From assembly GCA_903813345.2 (NCBI GenBank), contig CAIIXF020000004.1, positions 3,243,525 to 3,307,524 of the forward strand: a DNA stretch of 64,000 nucleotides, read 5' to 3'. Below the pieces are notes generated by a model, which saw nothing but the letters and a program-made list of their open reading frames with translations, did no database searches and had not been told where the DNA came from. The DNA is from Owenia fusiformis. Taxonomy: Eukaryota; Annelida; Polychaeta; Sabellida; Oweniidae. The position numbers were made by a program, and so were the translations under genes. Numbering within the stretch: position 1 is the stretch's first letter; every line of letters begins with the position of its first letter. Of the stretch, positions 35,735-46,042 are shown in pieces.

Positions 35735-36580
35735 CTAAAGATATATGCGAAATTGTAAGTCCTTCAGGGGTTCCATTCAAAAAATTACTTGTGTTCTGTG
35801 AAAACATGATTCATAAAATTTTAGATTTGCATATTGATAAAGCTAAAGTAGCTTCCATAATTCAAATGGTAATATGACTCTAAAATGCTATTCTTAACTA
35901 TCAAATAAGCCCTGCCCCCCCCCTCTACAGCCAAAATCAAAATAGATGGAATCAAGTTTGATATATCAATGGAAAGATCGACCAAACTTACATAATTATC
36001 ATATACTAGTATCTGATTCCTATAAATCAATGTCACAAATTGCTACATTGAATCAATTGAAGTGACTATAAAACTAGAAACATGGCAATTTGCCGTATTT
36101 TCAGGATTTCAATTATCAGGCACCAGATAAGGCATTTTTATCAAGTTGGTGCAAAATTCTCATTTTCACAATTTAGACCAAAACTGGTAAAACTATGCCC
36201 ATTTTTCATTATTTGTCTCATTTTTAAGTGGATGCAAATGAATTTTTAGGAAGATGAAATTAAGCCGGTTTTACAATTCTCAGGTGGGTGCTGTGCCTTC
36301 TTGCTTTAATGCTGAGCAGATAACTGTATGCATTGCATATGGCAGTGACTTGAACAAATTTGTGGATAATGTCAGTGAGATGTGTATAAAATAAAAATTT
36401 AATTGAAAATACCCAAGACTTTGTGATTTAATGTCACTTTGGGTGATTTAGCTCTAAGCTTATGATTTTCTTCTTCGTTGTAGGACAGTAAGTTCTGAAA
36501 TGAATACATAACAAAATGTTTGGAAATTAAATATTAAAATCATTCATTGAGATAAAGATTCAGACTTTCATTGGACATAC
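35735..36580. repeat. intron of the fragment with a GGTGGGTGC-type repeat
   Basis: About 36130-36325 (CAAGTTGGTGCAAAATTCTC, AGGTGGGTGCTGTGCC, TTTAATGCTGAGCAGAT) matches about 38775-38965 (CAGGTGGGTGCAAAAACTCT, AGGTGGTTGCTGCGCC, TTTATGCTGGGGAGAT). This is a dispersed non-coding repeat in two diverged copies. The rest is unremarkable. Confidence 0.5.
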
Positions 36581-36759
36581 CTGGACATTCTGTAATTTAG
36601 CATGCACAGCTGATCAGTCCCCCTGTGTGAATGTATTGCTATTAAGTTTGGCCTCTAGGTCATCTAGGCTCTGTTGCAAAGCCTTGTTTAGTCTTCCATA
36701 GCCCTCATGTTCACTCACAGCCTTTTCCTGTTTCCTACACTGTTTCTTACAGCTACTAA
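36581..36759 (-). pseudogene. spectrin-like fragment, exon B (one in-frame TGA)
   Basis: Between an acceptor CACTACCAG and the donor GTCCAG/GTATGT, 179 bases read SSCKKQCRKQEKAVSEHEG, YGRLNKALQQSLDDLEAKL, NSNTFTQGD, TGA, SAVHAKLQNVQ. The reading frame is the same on both sides of the stop, so a single C-to-T change at a CGA codon would explain it. Heptad-like spacing of Leu supports a helical rod. Confidence 0.5.
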
Positions 36760-37029
36760 CTGGTAGTGAATGGTACCTACAGATGGAACAATTAAGTGTT
36801 ACTCATTGTGTTTGAGGAATGACATGTTTTTATGATGACTAAGACCCAGTTGCATGTAGTTTTGTGAAGGTTTGATGCTAGTTGTCTTTAAATGCACTCC
36901 ATATTCATCAAAAAAGTGAGAAAATAAAACAAGAATAATGTTGGGCCTGCCCACCTGTACACTATTGCAATTTTACACTCTTTATATCCAAAATATTACT
37001 AATTCACTTTTTTTGTCATATGCATAACA

Positions 37030-37488
37030 CACGGGTGATCCGCTCGATTATGCTGGTTACAGAAACAGTTCATTTGGGTAACAAAATGTTGGAACGTCGA
37101 AGGTATGATTTTTCTTTTTTCCTTATTTCACACCTTGTAGGCAGAATCACCACGACATTTTTTCACACAAACGTGTATCAGTATCATATGTTTTATAAAA
37201 GGTACATGTTTGCGAAAAAATAGATCAGAAGACAATAGAATCGTCGATTTAATTCCTCACTTAAGTTACAGAAATGATATGGGTTAAAAGTGCAGATCTT
37301 AACTGTTTTTTGAAATATTGTTTCTGTAATTTAAGTGAGGAATTAAATCGCCGATTCTGTTGTCTTCTTTCTTAAACATATGATTGTGATATACATTGTG
37401 ATAAAATGTTGTGGGAATTCTGCCTACAATATAGAAATAAGGAAAAAAGAAAAATTGTACCTTTGACGTTCCGAGTGGATCACCAGTG
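37030..37488. mobile_element. foldback element, 459-bp copy with ATAACA flanks
   Basis: It starts CACGGGTGATCCGCTCGATT and ends GAGTGGATCACCAGTG. ATAACA is present directly on both sides (37024-37029 and 37489-37494), suggesting a 6-base target duplication. It is related throughout to 50557-51093, but the right subterminal 40 bases are missing. Inside are matching inverted blocks (GATTTAATTCCTCACTTAAG against CTTAAGTGAGGAATTAAATC). It interrupts an intron of the spectrin-like fragment 22 bases from that fragment's exon A donor. Confidence 0.75.
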
Positions 37489-37510
37489 ATAACAGATCTT
37501 TGTAAAATAC

Positions 37511-37637
37511 CTGGCAATTATCTTTGAGGCAAGGTTGGCTCCTCTGGTGTTAGATGTGCTTGCTGATAGTAGCTCTACCCATTCTCACTTATAGAGTCAA
37601 GCTCTGATCCATACACTATCATCTCTCTTGATGCAGT
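37511..37637 (-). pseudogene. spectrin-like fragment, exon A (two stops)
   Basis: The acceptor TTTATTTCCAG precedes ACTGCATCAAGAG, and the donor is GCCAG/GTATTT. In phase 0 it reads TASREMIVYGSELDSISENG, then TAG, SYYQQAHLTPEEP, and a further TAA before the end. The 127-base length leaves one base, which fits the next block. A second frame near the end, NTRGANLASKIIA, hints at an additional indel. Confidence 0.4.
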
Positions 37638-39949
37638 CTGGAAATAAAACATTATACATCTTGTTTGGACCTCTAATGAAAAATAATTGATCCTGATTGA
37701 ACAACAAGTGTTTAAAAGCTTTGGTAAAGACTGGTTAAGTGTTTCAGGATGATGTCATAACATGTCATCATGGCAACAAATCAGAGGGAAATTGAACAGA
37801 ATTTAATGACATGAATGTTCAAATTACTTGTTGGCATTATTGATGCTTCTAAATTGTACAAAGCTCAATTTTGGGATTATTTTGACAAAACTTATATTCT
37901 CACAAAAATAATGTCATTGCTGGTTTATTAAAGTAAAACTCATATAAAATACAATCAAAATTGAACAGAGGAGGATTGAATGGATAGGGGAGTTATATGT
38001 CTAAACATAAACCTAAACCAGAAAACTGTGCTCATTGTGAAAATGCCATTGCTCATTGTGAAAGTGAAGCTGCTTTTGTTCTGATATTTCTTACATCAAA
38101 TGGCAGCTATCTTGTTTTTCCCCCTTCAAATTAAAATGGCGGAAAATTCAAAAAATTTGAAAAAGAATTAAATCCTTACATATATTTAAAACAAAAAGAT
38201 TTTCTTTTTAATTCTTCATGGTCTTTAAGTTATTTCTATTTTATATGCCATACAGGTTGCCATTGGTGTTTTTTCTATGATAATTATTGATTGTTTTCTG
38301 TTACTTATTTTGACTCTCAGCAGGGGGTTTATTTTGCATTAATACTCATTAAATAGTAAATATACCTATCACATACATTTAACTGAGGGACCAAAAGGGC
38401 ATATATCTAGACTCATCCTTTACACAAATTTGTGAGTTGATAAATAAACTCAGTAACACTTGATAACCCTCCCCCCCCGCTTGAAAAATAATGCTGGGGA
38501 GATCACTGAATGCCTTAGAGTATATTTGCATCTCCAATGAATAATTAATCTCAGTAAAAAGTACCCTGTGCTTTAACAAAACATTGTGGGGAGGTATGTA
38601 TGTGGAGTAGGGGGGGGGGGGGGCTCATAAGGGCTTGTAGCTGTGTTTTCAATATAAATTGAAATATAGATGGCAGCATGGGTGTTGGTAGGTCCAGAAT
38701 ACATGTAAACGTATTACAAGAGTCACTTAATTTCTTGATTTCCATTTGGATCAACTTAAAACACCATTAAGTGATCTCCTCAGCATTTTTTCTCAGGTGG
38801 GTGCAAAAACTCTCATTTTTACAAATTAGACAAAAATTTGTGGAAATATGCCAATGATTTTTTTCATTTTTAGGTGGGTGCAGACTGATTTTCAGGTGGG
38901 TGCAAGCATATTTTCAAAATCTCAGGTGGTTGCTGCGCCCATCTTGCTTTATGCTGGGGAGATCACTGCCAGTTGAATCTAATCATATGAACCTATTGAC
39001 ATATGGATTGTAATTTATTATTAAAATTGTGACACTTATAAGAGTAAATGAATTTTTAATCTTTAAAGGTTTTTCAACATTGTGTAAATGGGGATTTAGC
39101 TTGAGCTTTTTCAGAAGACTTAAAAATCTTTAGAATTTGAGTAAAAGTAAATGAAGCTAGCTCTATTGATAGAAAACAACATATAGAATTCAAATATGCC
39201 ATTAAAAAGAAGAAACTGTTGGTCTTTAATTAATGGTTACAAATGCAGATCAATTAAAAACATGACTTAAAAAAACATGACTTTATGGAAACCATCTGAT
39301 TAATAAAAAAAATCAACATCACATTTACAGCTTCCTCAATTTTTTTAGTTTCAAAAGATGTACTGAATAGTGTTAGGTTGCCAGGCTGAGAACATCTTCC
39401 CAAGAATCTATGCAACCTTATGCAGTCATCATTTCCACATCATCATTGCACACAGAATATCTTTCTAACAATACATTCAAAAGATAGGGAGACGCATTAA
39501 GGACTAAGGCACACCCAAAGAGTACATTAAATCAATAGAATTAAGGTTGTGATTAATAAGAATCATTGCTTATGAAAACTCTTGGAAATGTAGGAAAATT
39601 CAGAATGGATATATTTTTAATACTCACATAATAGTACATTTCCTCTTCTTTAACTTCTTATCTCAGACATAAATTCATCTTCTGAAAGTACAAAATGGGG
39701 TTCATGATTTAGATCTAAAACATTTGAGCAGCTCTTGCTATTTTTGAGTATGTATGTTTGGTATTTTGATGCAATCCTCAATGGATTCACATGTTTCTCT
39801 ATTAATAAATTCATTTGTTGAAATTAAGAGATCTCTAAAACACTAAATGATATATACTACATTCCCTTTTTAAACTCAAAAAGTAGAAAACAGCAATTGT
39901 GAATAATTCCAAATGAAATAAGATTATTTTAGTCAATATTCAAACATAT
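37638..39949. other. intron 1: no gene recognised
   Basis: Contains the second copy of the GGTGGGTGC repeat (about 38775-38965), a 15-base G run near 38611, and otherwise AT-rich DNA. A minus-strand block near 39605-39672 has AG and GT borders but a stop and no recognisable content. Confidence 0.4.
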
Positions 39950-40150
39950 GAACCCTCACATAGAGAGACTGATTGAGAGAGTGAATGAGTAAGTGAACTT
40001 CTGAATGAGAGTGAGAGAATGACTTTAAGGAAGTGAGTGACTTACTAAGTGACTGAGTAAGTGGCTTGCTGGGTGGCTGGATGGCGGGCTTGCTGGCTGG
40101 CTTGCTGGGTGGCTGGGTGGCTGGATGGCGGGCTTGCTGAGTGGCTGGCT
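39950..40150. repeat. degenerate simple repeat (GAGTGA, then GGCTGGCTTGCT)
   Basis: GAGAGAGTGAATGAGTAAGT-type sequence grades into GGCTGGATGGCGGGCTTGCT repeated twice with GGTGGCTGG. The minus-strand frame reads Ser/Lys/Pro-rich low-complexity peptide (SKPASKPAIQPPSKP), which is a by-product of the repeat. Confidence 0.7.
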
Positions 40151-40207
40151 GATCAACTCCACATTTTGGAGATAAGCTTAAACATAAGTTAAGATGTAAG
40201 TTAACTA

Positions 40208-41160
40208 CAGCCCATTTCAGTTTTATTTCGTCAGTAGAACCCCAAAAATATGAAATCAGGAGACCATTGTGCAATAATATTTGGAAAAGTATATTCATAT
40301 TGTACATGAATGACATTTGTATATTTCAGATTATTTAGTTCTGTTTTGTGCAATAAGCCTGTGCCCTCTTATAATGGATTTCAGCCATGTTACAAAGTAT
40401 CTTTTTGAAAATACTATGGCAGAGAAGCATACATGCTATCTATTGCAAGACTTATGCCTGGCACAACCGTCACCAGGTTATTAAGTGTTTTTAAGTTTCG
40501 CAAGGATCTTGCCATGGCCGTGGTAGTGTTATCGCGAAAGCCTGGTATAATCGTGACAATGATATACTATATTGCAAGGCTTGTCATGACCGTAGTAATG
40601 TTAAAGCACGATATGACTGTGACAATGGTTATATTAAATAGCATTTAGAACCATTGTAAATTTCATAGAATGATTAACTACCTTAAATATGTGAATCTAG
40701 ACTTCTATACATGAACATGGTACTCACGTACATTGAAACGTGAACTTTTAGATTCATTTACATGTAGAGTCCATTTCACTGTTTCATTGCGTCAGTAGAA
40801 TGGCAAAAATAAGAAATTGGGAGACCATTGTGCAATAATATATGGAAAAGTATATTCATAATGTACATGAATGACATTTGTATATTTCAGATTTTTTAGT
40901 TTTATGTGCAATAAGCCTGTGCCGTCTTGTAATATGAAGAATTTCAGCCATGTTAATCTTATTGAAAATAACATGGCAGAGAAGCATCCCAATATAAGAG
41001 GCCACACACTTTATAAGCCAAACTAGAAGCAATCCAAGATATACAAATGTCATTCATGTACATTATGAATATACTTTTCCATATATTATTGCACAATGGT
41101 CTCTCAATTTCTTATTTTTGCCGTTCTACTGACGAAATGAAGCAGTGAAATGGACTCTAG
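40208..41160. repeat. three or four copies of a 130-bp repeat, one inverted
   Basis: The block TCAGTAGAAYNGCAAAAATA, GAGACCATTGTGCAATAATA, GGAAAAGTATATTCATAATG, TACATGAATGACATTTG occurs at about 40230-40330 and 40790-40880 in the plus sense. It recurs inverted at about 41040-41150. A decayed further copy is near 41250-41290. The second and third copies form a hairpin around about 160 bases. AATAAGCCTGTGYCCTCTT accompanies the copies. Confidence 0.75.
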
Positions 41161-42227
41161 TCTTCTTAGTTTTTTGTGCAGTAAGCCTGTGTCCTCTTTT
41201 AATTTAAGAATTTGTAAGCGATGTTATCTTTTTGCAGGTTAAACAAATGTCATTTATGTACAATAGGAATATATTTTTCAATTATTATTGCAAATAAAAC
41301 ACTGAAATGGGCGATAATAGAGAGATCTGCTCACTATTACGGGAAATTCACGAGTTTATGTGGAATTTATCTGTCAAAAACATTATCATGTTTGATCCTC
41401 GTTTAGTCTAGTTTACTTTGAGCAACTTCTTACCTTCAAATCTGCTATCTTGACTACAAACTGAGTACAAAACCTCCACTGAGTTTACCACGTGAGGGTA
41501 CAACAATATTGAATTTCGGCCAGTCAGTATGCCATAATAATTGCTCCCAAAAATAGCACGGGCTAGGAGCGCTCTGATTGGTTGGATTTACAGCACGGGT
41601 TAGGAGCGTCTATTGTTTGGATTTCGAACCTCAAACCCGGGTTCAATAGAAATTCAAACACGTGCTACACATCTTAGCACGTGCTACACATCTTAGCACG
41701 TATGGCACGGGTGCAATGTGTTTTCGGCATGGAGTGCTTCTGGATCGAACGGCTATTTAAGTGACTACATGTATTTGTATATGGGGAATTACGTATACGT
41801 TGCCATTTCGATTTTATATACTAGCTTAAACTCTCCTGTATAACTTGAAAGACGCAAGTGAGAATGATGGATGAATATAAATCTATATATCAGAAATATT
41901 TTTTTTTCAATTTCAATTTATTTATAATTCCTAGGTATTGATATAATTTCAAAAGTATGCCTTTGTTAACTTAATAACATTAGCGGCATAGTAAATATTA
42001 AAAATATAACACAGGAATTTACACAATACAAAAACCACGTACACCCCAGTAGTATGTTCAGTCTGTATGTATGCTTGCTCCCCAGAATCAGAAAAGATTA
42101 TCACAGTTCAACGTTACGTTTCTTGTAGTCTTCAATTTTCAGATAAAATAGTTCTTCACGTTTTGTAACCTGTCATTTATTTCGTTTTTTCAGTCCTCAT
42201 TTCCTGTAAACACAATCCTCTATTTCG
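41161..42227. other. end of intron 1: short repeats only
   Basis: A 19-base unit CACGTGCTACACATCTTAG is doubled at about 41659-41696 and followed by GCACGTATGGCACGGG. GCACGGGCTAGGAGCG and GCACGGGTTAGGAGCG are a second short duplication at about 41558-41608. On the minus strand GATTTGAAG/GTAAGA at about 41433 looks like a 5' splice site, but the preceding open stretch is not recognised. Confidence 0.45.
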
Positions 42228-42445
42228 ATTAATCACACACCTCAGTAACACAGACTTCTATTTTGAGTAATCTCTAGACCTCTATATTTTCAGGTAATCA
42301 CACACCTCTATTATCAGTAACACAGACTTCTATTTTTAGTAATCTCTAGACCTCTATATTTCCAGTAATCACAGACCTCCCCTTATCAGTAACACAGACT
42401 TCTATTTTGAGTAATCACAGACCTCTATGTTTTCAGTAATCACAG
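42228..42445 (+). repeat. tandem array carrying acceptor-like units, ending in the exon 2 splice site
   Basis: Units of about 24-30 bases alternate between AGTAATCACAGACCTCTAT, AGTAACACAGACTTCTATTT and AGTAATCTCTAGACCTCTAT. Several carry a pyrimidine stretch and TTTCAG or TTTCCAG, that is, sequence resembling a 3' splice site. The final copy, CCTCTATGTTTTCAG/TAATCACAG, is the real exon 2 boundary, so the array overlaps the first 9 coding bases. Confidence 0.75.
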
Positions 42446-42556
42446 TCCGGATCGTTGGAAGATCAAAAGTATTTTTCGGGCCAAGACGTGGACGAGAATA
42501 CAGGTATCAGATGAGAGAGGAGTACTTCGACGAGACCATGGTTCTTACAGAAGCAG
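42437..42556 (+). CDS. arrestin domain-containing protein, exon 2
   Basis: This 120-base exon joins exon 1 in phase 1 and reads VITVRIVGRSKVFFGPRRGR, then EYRYQMREEYFDETMVLTEA. It is the strand pair of the arrestin N domain that in ARRDC3-like proteins reads as a V-x-x-x-x-x-A-R-G-x-A-K-V pattern before a variable loop. Two acceptors lie 9 bases apart (42436/42437 and 42445/42446) and both keep frame. The upstream one is preferred: it follows a good pyrimidine tract, and the extra VIT residues restore the family's spacing between IRV and the GR-x-K-V motif. The donor is GCAG/GTAAGT. The loop between the strands is shorter than in vertebrate ARRDC3. Confidence 0.85.
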
Positions 42557-43003
42557 GTAAGTTTCCAGCACCCATTGCATTTGTATCACTTTTCTTTGTA
42601 TGGCTTATATGAGTAGACTGATTCGAAAAAGTCATCATTTTTCTTGAGGGGATGGAATTCTTTGCAACTTGTCCCTACAACTAGCATAAGAAGGACATTA
42701 TGAATTGATGATAATGTCCCTCTTGTGACTGCTGTTTACTGTGCTTTCTCTATTGCACAGATATGGACTAGTCTTGTCAGATTTTGCAGGTATCGTCATT
42801 TGTCACTCTGTCGGCGAGACATGTCAGTTGTGACATTTGTCCATTCTAAAGATAAGATAAAAGCGCATAGACAACATGGCTAATGGATTAACAATATAAC
42901 ATCATGGGCTTTGAATAGAAACATTAAGCAATTGAATAATCGGCCTAACCTTACCATGACAAGATCGGTCATATTACCGTCAACTATGAGGGTTCTGCTC
43001 AGT
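42557..43003. other. intron 2, first part: nothing recognised
   Basis: AT-rich DNA, no supported feature. Confidence 0.4.
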
Positions 43004-43230
43004 GCTCATTGTGGCACGTTGACTTGACATTGAAAGTGTGTATTGCTAGTCATATTAAAAAGCTGTTCTGGACTTTATTTAGAATTGTATGAGACAACAT
43101 TTCCGTATCAACTGCCCCCCTCGGTGCTCATTGTGGCACGTTGACTTGACATTGAAAGTGTGTATTGCTAGTCATATTAAAAAGCTGTTCTGGACTTTAT
43201 TGCCAACTTTATCATCAACTGCCCCCCTCG
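43004..43230. repeat. 122-bp tandem duplication (two copies)
   Basis: GCTCATTGTGGCACGTTGAC through AAAGCTGTTCTGGACTTTAT starts at 43004 and again at 43126, nearly identical over about 85 bases. AACTGCCCCCCTCG closes both units. Confidence 0.85.
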
Positions 43231-43254
43231 AGCAACTGCCATTGAGAATTTTTT

Positions 43255-43300
43255 TAAAATGCCTCTTATTTTTTTTATTTATTTATTTATTTATTTCATG
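43255..43300. repeat. (TTTA)n microsatellite
   Basis: A run of ATTT units after a T-rich stretch. Short simple repeat. Confidence 0.85.
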
Positions 43301-43814
43301 ATAATATAACAATGGACTTCAACATTTCAATTCTGAACGACTGTGGTAGCCTATACTTGCCTCAATGCTCACCATTTTACATACAAATAATAATAGGCCA
43401 ATAACAAGGATCATTCTGAATTTAGATTATGAAAAACATCAGTGGGGTCATCGAAGAGGAACAATGCCTGTGTCTACATGTATGGCCTCTGGGAAATATA
43501 CTCCTCTTGAACTTCTCCTCCTCTAATAACGGGCTCTAGTATTACTAGAGTAATGGCGTTCGTGTACGATGTTCTTCCGAGTCAATTACCACCATGCAAC
43601 GCTTTGGTTCAAAATGGCGTTTACTCTAATTTGATACCCGGATGTATACACTAAACGAAACGTTATTAAACAATAATCCCGGGTATTGCTTTAGTAATTT
43701 ATAGATATCATTACAAACCCGTAAAAACTACGGAAACGTTTATAATTTTCGTGTCACTTTGAATTACATTTATTAGTCCCTAGGATAAGAAATGCGTTCT
43801 CCTGTTATTCTGTT
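43301..43814. other. intron 2: nothing recognised
   Basis: No coding or repeat feature supported. Confidence 0.4.
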
Positions 43815-44011
43815 ATTAATGTCCTGGGTCCCTCTCCCAATAAAGTAACAAAACAAGGCGTGTGCGGTTGGTTAGATGGCATAAGCTTGTCTGTTAGACT
43901 GGTCATCGCCGGGAGGGGTGTGAGTGTAGACACCGCGATCCCCGGGGTTACGATGGTCAGTCTAAGACGCTGCGTTTTAATAAAACCCATTGACGCAACT
44001 CGACAGCCCCC
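43815..44011 (+). repeat. 197-bp direct repeat, copy 1
   Basis: It runs from ATTAATGTCCTGGGTCCCTC through GTGCGGTTGGTTAGATGGCA and CCGCGATCCCCGGGGTTACG to GACGCAACTCGACAGCCCCC. It differs from the copy at 46043-46239 at only a few positions and has the same length. GTTGGTTAGATGGCATAAGC with GGGGTGTGAGTGTAG loosely recalls a tRNA-derived SINE head, and TGTC...GACA near the ends recalls LTR termini. Neither reading is secure. Confidence 0.7.
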
Positions 44012-44027
44012 GCCACCGATTTATTTT

Positions 44028-44196
44028 ATGCACCAGTGTTTCCGGCAGGCGTGTGAAGTTTGTAAAATGCACCAGTGTTTCAGGCAGGCATTTGAAGTAT
44101 GACAAACAAAACTAAAACATGCACCAGTGTTTCAGGCAGGCATGTGAGGTTTGTAACATGCACCAGTGTTTCAGGCAGGCATGCGAGCTGTGCAGG
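44028..44196 (+). repeat. 39-bp tandem repeat (4 units)
   Basis: ATGCACCAGTGTTTCAGGCA followed by GGCATGTGAAGTTTGTAAC recurs four times, at 44028, 44067, 44119 and 44158. The second unit carries a 13-base insertion. Confidence 0.85.
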
Positions 44197-44361
44197 CAAC
44201 AAGAAGCAAGGCACTCTTTTGGGGTAGGCCTGTTTTGACATGAAATTCTTGCCCCTCGTGGATAAGGCTGATGGTGTAGCATAAGAAAAGATGAATAAAA
44301 TAAAATGAAACTGTTTAGAAAAACGAAGAAAAAAAGATAAGAACAAGACACACAGTGATAA

Positions 44362-45811
44362 ATATCGCACTTTGAAGAGCAAACTGGCCACCATGCAATT
44401 TACCCAGCATGGCCAAAACCTAATCAGACCTTGGCACTAGTCTGCTCTTCCATCTGTAAACATTTCAAGTTGACAAGGTTAGCGGTTTTCCTGCAATTTT
44501 GATGACAAGAATTTATTTGTAGTCTTGAACTTTGGGAAAATTTAGATAACATTGTTTGTGACCTAATTTGATGACCTTCGACCTTGAAAATTTCACTTTT
44601 TCAGACCTCAGTAGGTCTTTTGTAATTAGCTGACCTAAATTTAAATCCAAAATATCAATTTAGAAAATCAAATTTTTGACCTTTTCAAGGCCACTGAAGG
44701 TCAACGAAAGGTCAAATCTGAAATCTAAGGTCAGATTTGAACTTCTGAGAACTTGTAGATGTTTTTAAAAAAAAAATTTGGTCAACTTGGAGCAAGTTGA
44801 AAAATTCAAAATGGCCGCCAAATTGAAAAATTCAAAATGGCCACCATGTAATTCAGCCAGCATACCCAAAACCTAATCAGATCTTGGCAATAGTCTGTTC
44901 TTGCATCTGTAAAAATTTCAAGTTGAACGGATAAGTGGTTTTCCTGGAATTTTGATGACAAGATTTGTTGAAAAATTCAAAATGGCCACCACGTAGTTTA
45001 CCCAGCATGCCCTTAACCTAATCAGATCTTGGCACTAGTCTGCTATTGCATGTGTAAAAATTTCAAGTTGAACAGGTTAGCGGTTTTCTTGGAATTTTGA
45101 TGACAAGAATTGATTTGTAGTCTCAAACTTTGAGAAACTTGGATAACATCATTTGTGACCTAGTTTAATGACCTTGACTTTCGACCTTTAAAATTTCACT
45201 TTTTCAGACCTCAGTAGGTGTTTTGTAATTAAGCTGACCTAAATTTAAATCCAAAATATCAATTTAGAAAATCAACTTTTTTGACCTTTTCAAGGTCACT
45301 GAAGGTGAATGAAAGGTCAAATCTGAAATCTAAGGTCAGATTTGAACTTCTGAGAACTTGTAGATGTTTTTAAAAAAAAAATTTGGTCAATTTGGAGCAA
45401 GTTGAAAAATTCAAAATGGCCGCCAAATTCAAAAATTCAAAATGGCCACCATGTAATTCAGCCAGCATACCCAAAACCTAATCAGATCTTGGCAATAGTC
45501 TGCTCTTGCATCTGTAAAAATTTCAAGTTGAACGGATAAGTGGTTTTCCTGGAATTTTGATGACAAGATTTGTTGAAAAATTCAAAATGGCCGCCACATA
45601 GTTTACCCAGCATGCCCTTAACCTAATCAGATCTTGGTACTAGTCTGCTCTTGCATCTGTAAAAATTTCAAGTTGAACAGGTAAGCAGTTATCCTGGAAA
45701 TTTGATGACAAGATTTAGTTTATGTCCCGCCCGCCCGCACGCCCGCACGCCCAAACGCCCGCCCAACAGCACAAGATGACGACAATATAGCACTTTTTCA
45801 AAGTGCGATAA
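44362..45811. mobile_element. 1.45 kb element with TATCGCACTTTGAA termini and internal 0.6 kb duplication
   Basis: TATCGCACTTTGAA at the left faces TTCAAAGTGCGATA at the right. Inside, a block of about 597 bases is tandemly duplicated (about 44394-44990 and 44991-45590). It comprises TTTACCCAGCATGSCC, CTAATCAGATCTTGGCA, AAATTTCAAGTTGAACRG, TTTTGATGACAAGAATT, TTTCACTTTTTCAGACCTCA and AAAATTCAAAATGGCCGCCA. Near the right end there is a CCCGCCCGCACGCCC run. No transposase frame. Similar CAAAATGGCCGCC and CCGCCCGTCCGTCC sequence at 63360-63530 suggests another decayed relative. Confidence 0.65.
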
Positions 45812-46042
45812 AAAGGGGGAGAAGGTGGGTGGGTGAAGAACGCCAAACAGTGAAGAGAACTTGATATGAACGGTTTTGTATAAAGTTAAGATGCTTGTAT
45901 GTTGTGTGTTGACTTGCAGATCGAAATCATAAACTAGAACGTGTGGTAAGCAAGGTGGGCGGATCTGAATGGATGTGCAAAGGCGTAACATAATGGTCGA
46001 TTGACCAATCCCATTAACCAAGTTTTAATTCAAAAACATAAC
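45812..46042. other. intron 2 spacer
   Basis: Unrecognised sequence between the TATCGCAC element and the second 197-bp repeat. Confidence 0.4.

Larger units (their letters stand above)
33390..37637 (-). pseudogene. broken spectrin-repeat (nesprin-like) gene fragment, five exons
   Basis: Five minus-strand blocks with AG acceptors and GT donors lie in order at 37637-37511, 36759-36581, 35734-35582, 34179-34037 and 33588-33390. Their phases are compatible across the first four (0 to 1, 1 to 0, 0 to 0, 0 to 0). The predicted peptides are charged helical heptad-like sequence typical of spectrin repeats in giant cytoskeletal or nuclear-envelope linkers (nesprin/SYNE, dystonin). Examples are LNKALQQSLDDLEAKLNS, LVVERYQMLLNKVE and LTKRLADTKSTLESCLLEL. 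Two blocks have in-frame stops (a TGA readable as a CGA change, a TAG and a TAA), one has a 1-base frameshift, and one has an unresolved frame at its start. A foldback transposon sits in its first intron. It lies antisense inside intron 1 of the arrestin gene. The best reading is a duplicated and decaying gene fragment. An expressed nested gene with assembly errors is possible but less likely. The nesprin assignment is tentative. Confidence 0.5.

Noticed and set aside
39933-40316. 127-codon minus-strand Ser/Pro/Lys-rich protein
   Set aside because: The unusual composition comes from a GGCTGGCTTGCT simple repeat, and the N-terminal part lies in a dispersed repeat.
40433-40648. 71-codon frame with transmembrane-like hydrophobic stretches
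   Set aside because: Reads through degenerate tandem sequence between copies of a dispersed repeat; no family recognised.
42446-42556. Exon 2 starting at the downstream AG (42445)
   Set aside because: Possible and in frame, but it removes three residues that restore family spacing and has a poorer pyrimidine tract; kept only as an alternative.
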